Shown: positions 15,953-23,361 of the stretch, piece after piece
Layout: every line of letters begins with the position of its first letter
How positions within the stretch are numbered: position 1 is the first letter of the stretch
DNA from: B1Sed10-231 sp046483385
GTDB taxonomy: Bacteria; Planctomycetota; Brocadiia; SM23-32
Assembly: GCA_046483385.1 (NCBI GenBank)
Contig: JAWODG010000182.1
Coordinates: 1 to 25,003 of the forward strand
DNA length: 25,003 nt
Direction: 5' to 3'
The notes under the pieces: model-generated
Told to the model about the DNA's origin: nothing
Seen by the model: only the letters and a program-made list of their open reading frames with translations
The model's database searches: none
Position numbers and translations under genes: made by a program

Positions 15953-16777
15953 ATGGCGGAAAGCGACGGGCTGCGGGTGCGGGAATACGGCGACTCAGGG
16001 CCGACGGTGATCGTGCTGCACGGCGGGCCGGCGGCGCCCGGTTCGGCCGCGCCCATCGCACGGGGGCTGGCGGAAACCTTCCGCGTGCTGGAGCCCTGGC
16101 AGCGCGCCAGCGGGGACGAGCCGCTCACCGTGGCGCGACACGTCGCCGACCTCCGCGACGTCGTCCGCGAGCACTGTGGCGACGGACAACCCGCTCTGGT
16201 GGGGGAATCCTGGGGTGCCATGCTGGCGCTGGCCTACGCCGCGGAGCACCCCCGCGCGGCCGGGCCGCTGGCGCTTGTCGGCTGCGGGACGTTCGACCCG
16301 GAGGCCCGGGCCCGGATGGAGCGAACTCTGAGCGCGCGCATGAGTGAGGAGACGCGGCGCCGGATGGAGCAGATCGAGCAGGAGCTGGACGACCCCGGCG
16401 AGCGGCTGCGCCGCAAGTACGAGGTCATCCGGCCCCTGCAGGACTACGACGTTGTCGAGCCCGAGGAACGTGATGCGCACACGGGTTCATTCGACGTCCC
16501 GGCGCACACCGAGACGTGGGCGGACATGCTGCGCCTGCAGGAGGAGGGGGTCTATCCCGCGGCGTTCTCGGCCATCGAGTCGCCGGTGCTGATGCTCCAC
16601 GGCGCCTACGACCCGCACCCCGGACCCATGATCCGCGACGGGCTGCGGCGCTACATCCCTCAACTGGAATACCGGGAGTGGGAGCGCTGCGGGCACCGGC
16701 CGTGGGCGGAGCGGGCGGTGCGGGGGGAGTTTTTCGCCGTGCTCCGCGAGTGGCTGCGGCGGCATACGGAAGGATGA
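15953..16777 (+). CDS. Alpha/beta hydrolase
   Basis: 274 residues, the normal size of a single-domain alpha/beta hydrolase. The oxyanion-hole segment LHGGP (residues 22-26) and the nucleophile elbow GESWG (Ser86) are clear, with Asp220 in HGAYDPHPG and His248 in CGHRPW completing the triad. The HGGP form and the cap inserted at about 115-200 resemble proline iminopeptidase-like members, but peptidase specificity is not established. There is no signal peptide, so it is cytoplasmic. GAGGA stands nine bases before the ATG. The stop codon touches the left arm of the repeat element that follows. Confidence 0.85.
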   Translation: MAESDGLRVREYGDSGPTVIVLHGGPAAPGSAAPIARGLAETFRVLEPWQRASGDEPLTVARHVADLRDVVREHCGDGQPALVGESWGAMLALAYAAEHPRAAGPLALVGCGTFDPEARARMERTLSARMSEETRRRMEQIEQELDDPGERLRRKYEVIRPLQDYDVVEPEERDAHTGSFDVPAHTETWADMLRLQEEGVYPAAFSAIESPVLMLHGAYDPHPGPMIRDGLRRYIPQLEYREWERCGHRPWAERAVRGEFFAVLREWLRRHTEG

Positions 16778-17225
16778 TCACACGAAGGCGCAAAGGCACG
16801 AGGAACGGCTTGAGGGACGCTTTTTCCCTACTCGTGCTACTTTGTCATGTTACCGATATCCTTGATGAAGACCGGTTCTCTGAAGCACGGAAGAACGGTG
16901 TGAGAAGGTCATCCTGAGGCGCCACTTATGGGGCGCCGAAGGATCTCCGACCCTGTGCGTGGTGGTCGGGGCGCCTGCTGGACGGTCCTGCAATCTCGAC
17001 GGCATGGGGGTAGCGGTGGGCAAACGTCCCCGGGGCCGGGGGCACCGTCCCTGCACGTTGACGCTTCCAGGTCGGAGTTTACTCGTTGCGCCGTACGGCG
17101 AACTCGGAATGACAGATCTGAATCGTACTACCGGTCACGGGCATGGCGGAACCGGGGACGGAGTCCAGTTTATGGAGTAGCGTGAGTTTCCCAGTCTTCC
17201 TTTGTGCCTTCGCGTCTTTGTGTGA
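16778..17225. repeat. Non-coding nested inverted-repeat element
   Basis: No credible gene lies here. The outer arms at 16778-16806 (theme tcacacgaaggcgcaaaggc) and 17195-17225 (its imperfect reverse complement) face each other. Inside them, gtcatcctgag (16908-16918) and ctcggaatgac (17103-17113) form a second inverted pair, 9 of 11 positions matching. Next to the inner left arm, two copies of the palindrome ggcgcc (16918-16923, 16932-16937) are followed by gaaggatct. These are themes of widespread intergenic repeats in environmental bacteria. The arrangement looks like a decayed palindromic element or several nested insertions. Confidence 0.6.
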
Positions 17226-17257
17226 GCCCTGTTTTCGTTCGGTCTGGCGGATCGTGG

Positions 17258-17286
17258 TTGACACGCGGTCGGCAGCGCGGTATTAT
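17258..17286 (+). promoter_or_regulatory. Strong sigma70-type promoter of the ArsR gene cluster
   Basis: TTGACA (17258-17263) and TATTAT (17281-17286) are separated by exactly 17 bases: a perfect -35 and a five-of-six -10. Transcription should begin near 17293. The AT-rich stretch just after it (about 17281-17300) is where an ArsR protein would be expected to bind, although I see no clean dyad there. Confidence 0.7.
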
Positions 17287-17320
17287 ATGAGCAGTTAATC
17301 ACGAATGCATGAATGATGAA

Positions 17321-17326
17321 AGGGAG
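17321..17326 (+). promoter_or_regulatory. Ribosome binding site deciding the ArsR start
   Basis: agggag lies six bases before GTG 17333, whereas the in-frame ATG at 17309 has nothing similar ahead of it and sits only about 16 bases after the expected transcript start. Confidence 0.55.
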
Positions 17327-17332
17327 CGGCAC

Positions 17333-17659
17333 GTGGACCCCGAGAGGCGGAAGCTCTACGAGCTGCAGGCGGAGGTGCTGAAGGCGCTGGCGCATCCCCT
17401 GCGGCTGGCCATCGCCGACTACCTGCGGGGCGGCGAGCAGTGCGTCTGCGACATCGCCGAACAGGTGGGCGCCGAACGGTCCAACGTGTCCCGCCACCTG
17501 AGCCGTATGCTGGACGCCGGAGTGCTGGAGTCCCGCAAGGAGGGCGTGCAGGTGTTCTACAGCCTGCGCACCCCCTGCGTGCTGAACTTCTTCTCCTGCG
17601 TCACCAACGTGCTTCGCGAGAGGCTGGAGGCCGACGCGGAAGCCCTGGAGTGGCTCTGA
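17333..17659 (+). CDS. ArsR/SmtB-family metalloregulator
   Basis: 108 residues from GTG 17333 (116 from the alternative ATG 17309). The fold is typical: VLKALAHPLRLAI, then the recognition helix-turn-helix IAEQVGAERSNVSRHLSRM (about residues 41-59) and a beta wing. The metal-binding signature of the alpha-3 helix is CVCD (Cys37, Cys39), matching the ELCVCDL box of As(III)/Sb(III)-sensing ArsR proteins. Cys82 and Cys89 near the C-terminus could add ligands. Such repressors leave DNA when a thiophilic ion binds. It is the first gene of the long cluster running to the window end; 128 bases separate it from the permease, with no convincing terminator. The actual inducer is not known from sequence. 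Confidence 0.9.
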   Translation: MDPERRKLYELQAEVLKALAHPLRLAIADYLRGGEQCVCDIAEQVGAERSNVSRHLSRMLDAGVLESRKEGVQVFYSLRTPCVLNFFSCVTNVLRERLEADAEALEWL

Positions 17660-17787
17660 AGTAGTTCTGAAGGCCACCCCGGGGCCGAATGCCCCCCTCG
17701 GCGTCGGCCGCCGGCTCTCTTTTGTGCTGCATACGTGATCAAATGCACATGTAACCACATATCTTTCAGTTCGGTTCCGGCAGAGAC

Positions 17788-19083
17788 ATGAAGGACGAAT
17801 GGAAGAAGCTGGCGTTGATCATTGCCGTTTTCGCGGCCTGTTTCTGGCTGCCGGTCGGGATGCCCCGCTTCGACAACGCCGTCATGGAGGCGCTGCACCT
17901 GGTGAAGTGGTACGCGCGGGAGCACGTGCTGCTCTGCCTGGTGCCCGCGTTCTTCATCGCCGGGGCCATCGCGGTGTTCGTCAGCCAGGCTTCGGTGATG
18001 AAGTACTTAGGCGCGGGCGCGAATAAGGTGCTGGCCTACGGTGTGGCGAGCGTCTCCGGCACCATCCTTGCGGTCTGCTCCTGCACGGTTTTGCCGCTCT
18101 TCGCCGGCATTTACCGGATGGGCGCCGGGCTCGGCCCCGCCACGGCCTTCCTCTACAGCGGCCCGGCCATCAACGTGCTGGCCATCGTGCTGACGGCGCG
18201 CGTGCTGGGGCTGGAGCTGGGGGCCGCTCGCGCCATAGGCGCCGTCGTTTTCAGCATCGTCATCGGCCTGCTGATGCACCTGTTCTTCCTGAAGGAGGAG
18301 GTCGAGAAGGCGAACGCCCAGGCGGCGATGCCGGAGCCGGAGGTCAGCCGGCCGCTGTGGCAGAACGTGCTCTACTTTGCCTCGATGGTGGGCGTGCTGG
18401 TCTTCGCCAACTGGGGCACGCCGGCCGAGCCGACCGGCTTCTGGCACGTCGTACACTCGGCCAAATGGCTCATCACGGGCGGTTTCGCCGCGGCCTTCGC
18501 CGTTATCCTGTTCCTGTGGTTCGGGCTGAAGCCGTGGAAGCTCGTGGCCGCCGCCGTGCCGACTGCGCTTGTGGCGCTGCTTTTCCCCCACGAGCCGATG
18601 ATCCCGTTCGCCGTGGGCGTGGCGGGACTGGTGGCCATTACGGGCACAAGCCGCGGAGAGACGCGAGACTGGCTCGACCAGACCTGGGGGTTCGCCAAGC
18701 AGATATTGCCCCTGCTGTTCATCGGGGTGCTGATCGCCGGCGCCCTGCTGGGTCGGCCGGGGCAGGAGGGCCTGATACCGTCCGCCTGGGTGGAGGGCGC
18801 CGTGGGCGGCAACTCCCTGTGGTCCAACTTCTTCGCCTCTATAGCCGGCGCGTTCATGTACTTCGCCACGCTCACGGAAGTGCCGATCCTTCAGGGGCTG
18901 CTCGGGGCGGGCATGGGCAAGGGTCCTGCGCTGGCGCTGCTGCTGGCGGGGCCGGCGCTGAGCCTGCCCAACATGCTGGTGATCCGCAGCGTCATCGGCA
19001 CGAAGAAGACAGTCGTCTACGTCGCATTGGTGGTGGTCATGGCCACCATCAGCGGGATGCTGTACGGAGCGATGTTCGGATGA
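17788..19083 (+). CDS. DUF318/ArsP-like permease
   Basis: 431 residues with about ten hydrophobic segments in two related halves. Each half has a family-typical re-entrant signature: TVLPLFAGIYRMGAGLGPA (from residue 100) and TEVPILQGLLGAGMGKGPA in the second half, each followed by a GPA(I/L) segment. A CSC motif (Cys97, Cys99) sits just before the first signature. The family includes ArsP, which exports trivalent organoarsenicals such as methylarsenite and roxarsone derivatives, and many uncharacterised permeases near thioredoxin genes. A hydrophilic loop at about 170-195 is cytosolic. No good ribosome site precedes ATG 17788. Transport of a thiol-reactive metalloid is an inference from the cysteines and the ArsR neighbour. 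Confidence 0.85.
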   Translation: MKDEWKKLALIIAVFAACFWLPVGMPRFDNAVMEALHLVKWYAREHVLLCLVPAFFIAGAIAVFVSQASVMKYLGAGANKVLAYGVASVSGTILAVCSCTVLPLFAGIYRMGAGLGPATAFLYSGPAINVLAIVLTARVLGLELGAARAIGAVVFSIVIGLLMHLFFLKEEVEKANAQAAMPEPEVSRPLWQNVLYFASMVGVLVFANWGTPAEPTGFWHVVHSAKWLITGGFAAAFAVILFLWFGLKPWKLVAAAVPTALVALLFPHEPMIPFAVGVAGLVAITGTSRGETRDWLDQTWGFAKQILPLLFIGVLIAGALLGRPGQEGLIPSAWVEGAVGGNSLWSNFFASIAGAFMYFATLTEVPILQGLLGAGMGKGPALALLLAGPALSLPNMLVIRSVIGTKKTVVYVALVVVMATISGMLYGAMFG

Positions 19084-19108
19084 CCGATCAGGGGAAGTGT
19101 GAGAGTCC

Positions 19109-19903
19109 GTGCCAGAGAAGCTGACCACATTTGCAGCGCAGGAAGAGTTCGAGAAGGCGAGCCAAACGCTCGACCGGCTTGGGATCTCGTGCGATGTTAT
19201 CTCGCCCGGGCCGGGCTATGCGCGTGTGGGCGTGCCGGCCCTCGTGCTGGAGGCGGAGGCGCGAATGGAGTTCGCCCGGCACGCGGGTGACATCGCCTGT
19301 GCCGGTTGGGTGGACCACCGGCGGTCGTGCATCGAGGTGCCCCAGGAGCCGCCACCGGAGTTTGAGGAAGACATCTTCGGCCGGGCGGTCGTCATGGTCC
19401 TTGCGCCGTGCGTGGCGGACGAGACGAAGATTCGCATCGTCGCCCACATCTCGGGCGACCTGACGGAAGTCTTCCCCTACATGAACGCGGAGATGAAAGG
19501 CGCCAGCTACAACGTCCACGGCCCCACCTTCACGTTCATGGATGGCTACCGCATGATTACGGGCTATCCGGGCCGCATTGCCGTGGCGAAGGCAGATGAG
19601 ATCGTGGACGCCTGGCGCGTGCTGGACGAGCTGCGATGCCGCGCAAACGAAATCTGGGCGCGGCGCGGTGACATCGAACCTTCCTACGAACGACGCGAGA
19701 AGCCGCCGGCGCTGGAGATATGCAAGCGCCTGCCCGGCACAAACTGCGGCGCGTGCGGCGAGGCCACCTGCCTCGCTTTCGCCGTGAAGTTGCACGCGGG
19801 AGAGGCGCGGCTTTCCGAGTGCCGACCCGTCTTCGAAGGCGACTACCGGCACATGAAGGAAGCCCTGGAGCAGATCGCTTCGGGGCTCGGAGTGACGAGT
19901 TGA
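19109..19903 (+). CDS. Fe-S cluster protein with C-terminal 4Fe-4S domain
   Basis: 264 residues from GTG 19109, the only sensible start after the permease stop. The C-terminal domain LPGTNCGACGEATC, then Cys238, gives C213-x2-C216-x4-C221-x16-C238, the 4Fe-4S motif of the PF04060 type also found in corrinoid Fe-S proteins. The N-terminal about 60 residues (LTTFAAQEEFEKASQTLDRL) resemble the DUF3343/'putative Se/S carrier' fold, but weakly. The middle about 90-180 (NAEMKGASYNVHGPTFTFMD) is a region I have seen only in Fe-S proteins of this kind and cannot name. It probably carries electrons or binds the cargo for the neighbouring thiol proteins (inference). It is cytoplasmic, with no signal peptide. 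Confidence 0.75.
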   Translation: MPEKLTTFAAQEEFEKASQTLDRLGISCDVISPGPGYARVGVPALVLEAEARMEFARHAGDIACAGWVDHRRSCIEVPQEPPPEFEEDIFGRAVVMVLAPCVADETKIRIVAHISGDLTEVFPYMNAEMKGASYNVHGPTFTFMDGYRMITGYPGRIAVAKADEIVDAWRVLDELRCRANEIWARRGDIEPSYERREKPPALEICKRLPGTNCGACGEATCLAFAVKLHAGEARLSECRPVFEGDYRHMKEALEQIASGLGVTS

Positions 19904-19929
19904 CCCCTTTCTCATATGGAGGAGCGCAG

Positions 19930-20160
19930 ATGAAGCTCCAGATACTGGGCACAGGCTGCCCGAAGTGCAAGAAGCTGACGGAGAACGCCGAGGCCGCCGC
20001 AGCGGCGCTCGGGCTCGACTGTGAGATCGAGAAGGTCACCGACGTCAACGAGATCATGAAGTTCGGCGTGATGATGACGCCGGCTCTGGTCGTTGACGGC
20101 GATGTGAAGGTTGCCGGCAAGGTGCCCGGCGTGGATGAGATCAAAGAGATGCTGCAATGA
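19930..20160 (+). CDS. Mini-thioredoxin, redox-active disulfide protein 2 type (TIGR00412)
   Basis: 76 residues, the standard size for these archaeal-type small thioredoxins (Methanothermobacter MTH895 relatives). The start LQILGTGCPKCKKL carries the redox pair Cys10-Pro-Lys-Cys13 directly after the first strand. The cis-proline is Pro51 in GVMMTPAL, and the C-terminal helix ends VDEIKEMLQ. It is cytoplasmic. A strong GGAGGA lies six bases before the ATG, which settles the start. It is 26 bases after the Fe-S gene and 12 before the DGC gene. In this cluster it probably exchanges thiols with the permease, the Fe-S protein or the toxic ligand (inference). Confidence 0.88.
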   Translation: MKLQILGTGCPKCKKLTENAEAAAAALGLDCEIEKVTDVNEIMKFGVMMTPALVVDGDVKVAGKVPGVDEIKEMLQ

Positions 20161-20172
20161 GGAGGTGCCCTG

Positions 20173-20577
20173 ATGTCCGAAGGCAACGGCTGCTGCTGCA
20201 ATGTGGATACGGCGGTGACGCTGGCGTGTTCCGGCGGATCAAACGTGGGCCAGATCACAAACGAGGTGGCCAAGAGCCTGTGGTCCGAAGGGCTGGCCAA
20301 CTTCTACTGCCTGGCCGGCGTAGGCGGCCACGTCAGCGGCATGGTCGCCTCGGTGGAGGGCTCGCAGAAAGTGCTCGTCCTTGACGGTTGCCCGGCGGGC
20401 TGCGCCAGGAAGTGCGTAGAGGCCGCCGGGCTGACCGATTACGAGTACGTCGTCGTGACGGACCTCGGCATTGCCAAAAAGAAGACGTTCGATCTCGCCC
20501 AGGATGACCTCGAGCGCGTCCAGCATTCGGCACGCGCCAGACTGGGAGCGCAGGAGGCCGGGGTCCCGGAGGGATGA
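20173..20577 (+). CDS. DGC-domain putative zinc-binding protein with CCC N-terminus
   Basis: 134 residues. The name-giving DGC (Asp71-Gly72-Cys73) is followed by Cys77 and Cys81 in DGCPAGCARKC, the conserved core of the DGC-domain family. Upstream are Cys7-Cys8-Cys9 and Cys19 in TLACSGGSNVGQITN, the latter a glycine/serine-rich loop also typical of the family. Cys46 is the only other cysteine. Eight cysteines in the first 81 residues suggest metal or metalloid binding. The biochemical role of the family is unproven; members often occur next to ArsR and permease genes. GGAGG lies seven bases before the ATG. Confidence 0.82.
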   Translation: MSEGNGCCCNVDTAVTLACSGGSNVGQITNEVAKSLWSEGLANFYCLAGVGGHVSGMVASVEGSQKVLVLDGCPAGCARKCVEAAGLTDYEYVVVTDLGIAKKKTFDLAQDDLERVQHSARARLGAQEAGVPEG

Positions 20578-20578
20578 T

Positions 20579-20818
20579 GTGAGCAAGGCAAGGAAAGTTG
20601 CGGTCAGCCTGACGGAGCGCGAGATCCAGTGGGTCGAGCAGGCCGTGCTGGACGGCGACGAAGAGTCCGCACTTGAGTTTCTCCGCGAGGTGGTCAAACC
20701 GCGTGTTGATGAGGTGCTGAACCGCCCCGGCTGCAAGCCGGTCTTCGAGTGGGGAACGGACATGGATTACCGTCCCTCCGGCCCGCCCGACGAGGGTTGG
20801 GAGCGGTCACCTGGATGA
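20579..20818 (+). CDS. Small conserved-looking protein of unknown function
   Basis: 79 residues from GTG 20579, which starts one base after the DGC-gene stop with GGAGG about six bases upstream. The frame is open further upstream, but that part only shadows the DGC gene. The N-terminal half is helical and charged (SLTEREIQWVEQAVLDGDEE, then ALEFLREVVKPRVDEVL); the C-terminus is proline-rich (YRPSGPPDEGWERSPG). One cysteine only. I do not recognise a family. Tight coupling to the DGC gene suggests they act together, possibly as partners. Confidence 0.62.
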   Translation: MSKARKVAVSLTEREIQWVEQAVLDGDEESALEFLREVVKPRVDEVLNRPGCKPVFEWGTDMDYRPSGPPDEGWERSPG

Positions 20819-20893
20819 TCCACAGGTCCCCCGCGAACAGGCGGGCGGAGCCGTGGTGGCTGTGCAGCGATAGTGTTTTCTGAGGTTGGTCGA

Positions 20894-21445
20894 ATGCGGA
20901 CGGCACGAAGGGCACTGTTTTTGGCGATGTTGCTTCCGGTCTCGTTGAGCGTCACCGGCTGCACCTACATGGGCAACCGGGGACGCGACGCGTTGGAGAT
21001 CTTCGACGTGGGCGTGGTGGTCTCGGACCACGCCCGGCCGGACTTCGCCGCGTTCCTGAACTTCTGGAACATCTTCCCCCTCGGCTACGCTCACGTTGAC
21101 GGGAAGCTGATAGGGATTGGCGGCGGCCGCGCAGGCATCCAACAATTACGCCACGACGACAGTTGGGGCGTGCTGGCATGGGGCGCCGAACAGAGAGCCG
21201 TCGGCGAACTGCCCCCCGGCACGGACGTGCCGCCCCGCTACGACCAGGGCTTCGCCCGGCTCGCTCTCGGGGCGGACCGTGACCCGCCCGGCCACCAGTA
21301 CTTCGACTGCGACCGCACTTTTCACCTCGGTTGGATCGGACTGCACCTGCGCATCCAGTTGGACGAGCTGGCCGACTTCTTCACCGGCTGGGCGGGCATG
21401 GACCTGATGGCCGACGACCCCCCTTTTGAACCTGAAGGCACCTGA
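20894..21445 (+). CDS. Lipoprotein of unknown function within the cluster
   Basis: 183 residues. A basic start (MRTARR), a hydrophobic core and VTGC (Cys23) form a lipoprotein signal. The mature part begins MGNRGRDALEIFDVGVVV, then alternates beta-like and glycine-rich segments (LIGIGGGRAGIQQL) and ends with a two-helix-like tail. It resembles a group of small planctomycete-type lipoproteins with an N-R-G-x-D-x-x-D-I/L start; that resemblance is from memory. No metal-binding motif is visible apart from one cysteine (FDCDR). GAGG eight bases ahead favours ATG 20894 over GTG 20873. It lies 75 bases after the 79-residue gene, so it may belong to the operon or simply lie within it. Confidence 0.65.
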   Translation: MRTARRALFLAMLLPVSLSVTGCTYMGNRGRDALEIFDVGVVVSDHARPDFAAFLNFWNIFPLGYAHVDGKLIGIGGGRAGIQQLRHDDSWGVLAWGAEQRAVGELPPGTDVPPRYDQGFARLALGADRDPPGHQYFDCDRTFHLGWIGLHLRIQLDELADFFTGWAGMDLMADDPPFEPEGT

Positions 21446-21495
21446 CAGGACGAAAGGAACGCGTGCGGCACTCGGCACGGTATATCCTGTTTTTT
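21446..21495 (+). terminator. Weak candidate terminator between lipoprotein and thioredoxin-fusion genes
   Basis: An outer stem cagga / tcctg (21446-21450, 21485-21489) and an inner stem cgtgc / gcacg (21462-21466, 21475-21479) are followed at once by six Ts. The unpaired stretches between the stems are long, so stability is doubtful. If active it would split the cluster; otherwise transcription continues into the fusion genes. Confidence 0.3.
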
Positions 21496-21552
21496 GCACC
21501 ACGACGGCAGTGGTTATCCTGATCACAATCCGTCCAATGGAAAGGCTGCAAT

Positions 21553-22614
21553 ATGAGTTCGGAGAAAAGCGAAGAACGCACTTCGGAGAGCGTTTTCCAG
21601 CACACCGCTGAACCGTCCGACGGGCAAGGGCAAAGCTGTTGTCCTACCTCCCGAACATGGTGGAAGGTCGCCATCGTCGTGGTGCTGGTGGTTGTCGCCG
21701 TCGCCATTGTGGCGGGCAAGCGGCCGGACGATGAGGCGACCGACGCCCGTCCCGCCGGCGGCGGAACCGCCGCCTCGGCGGCAAGGGGGGATGCCGCGCC
21801 GGCGCGCGGAGCCGGGGAGCCGGAGCAGGACGCGTACGATCCCGAGACCGTTCTGGCCGAGGTGAACGGGCGGGAGATCACGCTCTCGGAGCTGGAGGAC
21901 GCCCTGGAGCAACTGCCGGCCCAGCTCAGGACCGCATTCCGGAGGGACCAGGTGGCGTTGCTGGAGCAGCTCATCGCGCGCGAGTTACTGGTCCAGCAGG
22001 CCCGGTCCTCCGGCGAACCCCGGGCCACTGAGGCGCGGGACAAGCAGCGGGCAGCGGAAGCCGTGTTGCGGCGCGAGGTGTTGGAAGGCCTCGAGGTGAC
22101 GGACGAGGACGTTCGGGAGTTCTACGAGGTTCACAGGGACGAGGTGCCCGCCGGGCGGAGCTTCGAGGAACTGAAGGGCTCCCTGAGGGCCTATGCCATG
22201 CAGGAGAAGCAGGACGAAGCCATCGAGTCCTACCTGGCAAAGCTGCGCGAGGACGCCGTCATCAGGCGCAACGAAGACTGGGTTGCCGCCCGGAAGGCCC
22301 GCATGGCCGACAATCCCTTGGACAGGGCACTGGCAACCGGGCGGCCGGTGCTGGCGGACTTCGGGCGGGGCACGTGCGTGCCCTGCAAGATGATGAAACC
22401 CATCCTGGACGACCTCAAGGATGAGTACGCCGGGCGGGCCGAGATACTGATAATCGAGACCGACGAGTACCCGGGCGTGACCCAACGCGTCGGCATTCGG
22501 GCCATCCCGACCCAGATCTTCTACGATTCCGAAGGCAACGAGGTGGAGCGCCATCAGGGGTTCATGCCCCGCGAGGCCATCGTCGAGCAACTCAAGCAGA
22601 TGGGGGTGGAGTAG
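21553..22614 (+). CDS. Membrane-anchored SurA/PrsA-like core fused to thioredoxin (copy 1)
   Basis: 353 residues. A hydrophilic tail containing a vicinal Cys29-Cys30 pair is followed by one membrane helix (about 38-55) and a Gly/Ala/Pro-rich linker. Residues about 98-240 resemble the chaperone core of SurA/PrsA parvulins (VLAEVNGREITLSELEDAL, then LLEQLIARELLVQQA, and the late helix EAIESYLAKLREDAVI). The prolyl isomerase domain normally between these parts is absent. Residues about 255-353 are a thioredoxin domain: C275-V-P-C278 in GTCVPCKMMKP and cis-Pro319 in RAIPTQ. A single N-terminal helix places the thioredoxin outside the cytoplasm (inference). AAAGG lies about nine bases before the ATG. 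It is followed after two bases by the CcdA-type gene, its likely electron donor. Confidence 0.82.
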   Translation: MSSEKSEERTSESVFQHTAEPSDGQGQSCCPTSRTWWKVAIVVVLVVVAVAIVAGKRPDDEATDARPAGGGTAASAARGDAAPARGAGEPEQDAYDPETVLAEVNGREITLSELEDALEQLPAQLRTAFRRDQVALLEQLIARELLVQQARSSGEPRATEARDKQRAAEAVLRREVLEGLEVTDEDVREFYEVHRDEVPAGRSFEELKGSLRAYAMQEKQDEAIESYLAKLREDAVIRRNEDWVAARKARMADNPLDRALATGRPVLADFGRGTCVPCKMMKPILDDLKDEYAGRAEILIIETDEYPGVTQRVGIRAIPTQIFYDSEGNEVERHQGFMPREAIVEQLKQMGVE

Positions 22615-22616
22615 CG

Positions 22617-23312
22617 ATGGAACGGCTCTTCACCGTGCTGACCGAGGCCGTGTACGGGGCTCCCGCCGTGGCGCTGACGGCCGCCCTGGTCTGGGGAGTC
22701 TTGAGCATCCTTCTCAGCCCCTGTCACCTGGCCAGCATCCCGCTGATCGTCGGCTTTGTGGACAAGCAGGGGCGGATATCGACGAAACGCGCGTTCCTCA
22801 TCTCCACCCTTTTCTCCGTGGGCATCCTGGTGACCATCGCCGCCATCGGTGCGGTCACCGCGGCCGCCGGCCGGATGATCGGCGACGTGGGAAGATGGGG
22901 CAACTACGCCGTGGCCGTCATCTTCTTCGTGGTGGGCCTCCACCTGCTTGAGGTCATCCCCATGCCCTGGTCGGGACCGGGCACGGTGGGGATGAAGCGC
23001 AAAGGTCTTCTGGCGGCACTGATTCTGGGGCTGGTCTTCGGCATCGCCCTGGGCCCTTGCACCTTCGCCTACATGGCCCCTATGCTGGGGGTGGTCTTCC
23101 ACACGGGCAGCACCCATCCGGTCTTTGGCGGCCTGTTGCTTCTGCTCTACGGGGTGGGGCACTGCTCGGTAATCGTTGTCGCCGGCACCTCCACGGAACT
23201 GGTGCAGCGCTACCTGAACTGGAACGAGCGGTCCAAAGGCGCCGTCATTCTCAAGAAGGTCTGCGGCGCGCTGGTCATCCTGGGAGGTCTTTACCTGCTC
23301 TGGACGGCCTGA
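22617..23312 (+). CDS. CcdA/DsbD-beta-like thiol electron transporter (copy 1)
   Basis: 231 residues with about six membrane helices, the size of a minimal CcdA. The two redox cysteines are in the expected places: Cys36 in LLSPCHLASIPL and Cys148 in IALGPCTFAYMAP, each with the helix-breaking prolines that let the helices open to both sides. CcdA proteins take electrons from cytosolic thioredoxin and deliver them to thiol proteins on the outer face. The neighbouring membrane-anchored thioredoxin fusion, two bases upstream with GGAG overlapping its stop, is the natural partner. Possible role in cytochrome c maturation cannot be excluded, but no cytochrome genes are near. Confidence 0.9.
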   Translation: MERLFTVLTEAVYGAPAVALTAALVWGVLSILLSPCHLASIPLIVGFVDKQGRISTKRAFLISTLFSVGILVTIAAIGAVTAAAGRMIGDVGRWGNYAVAVIFFVVGLHLLEVIPMPWSGPGTVGMKRKGLLAALILGLVFGIALGPCTFAYMAPMLGVVFHTGSTHPVFGGLLLLLYGVGHCSVIVVAGTSTELVQRYLNWNERSKGAVILKKVCGALVILGGLYLLWTA

Positions 23313-23361
23313 GGCGTTGAGCAGGCCGACGGAGTTGTTTTCTCACGCGGTGCGAGGACAA

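Noticed and set aside
17660..17787. Terminator after the ArsR gene
   Set aside because: GC-rich self-complementary stretches exist (ggccga / tcggcc) but the T-rich part lies too far downstream and the loop is large.
18007..19128. 373-codon minus-strand frame
   Set aside because: Antisense of the permease; its composition is His/Arg/Gln-rich with no hydrophobic or domain structure.
22617..23312. Cytochrome c maturation operon
   Set aside because: CcdA-type proteins can serve this pathway, but no other ccm/ccs genes or cytochromes are visible, and the partner is a chaperone-like thioredoxin fusion.
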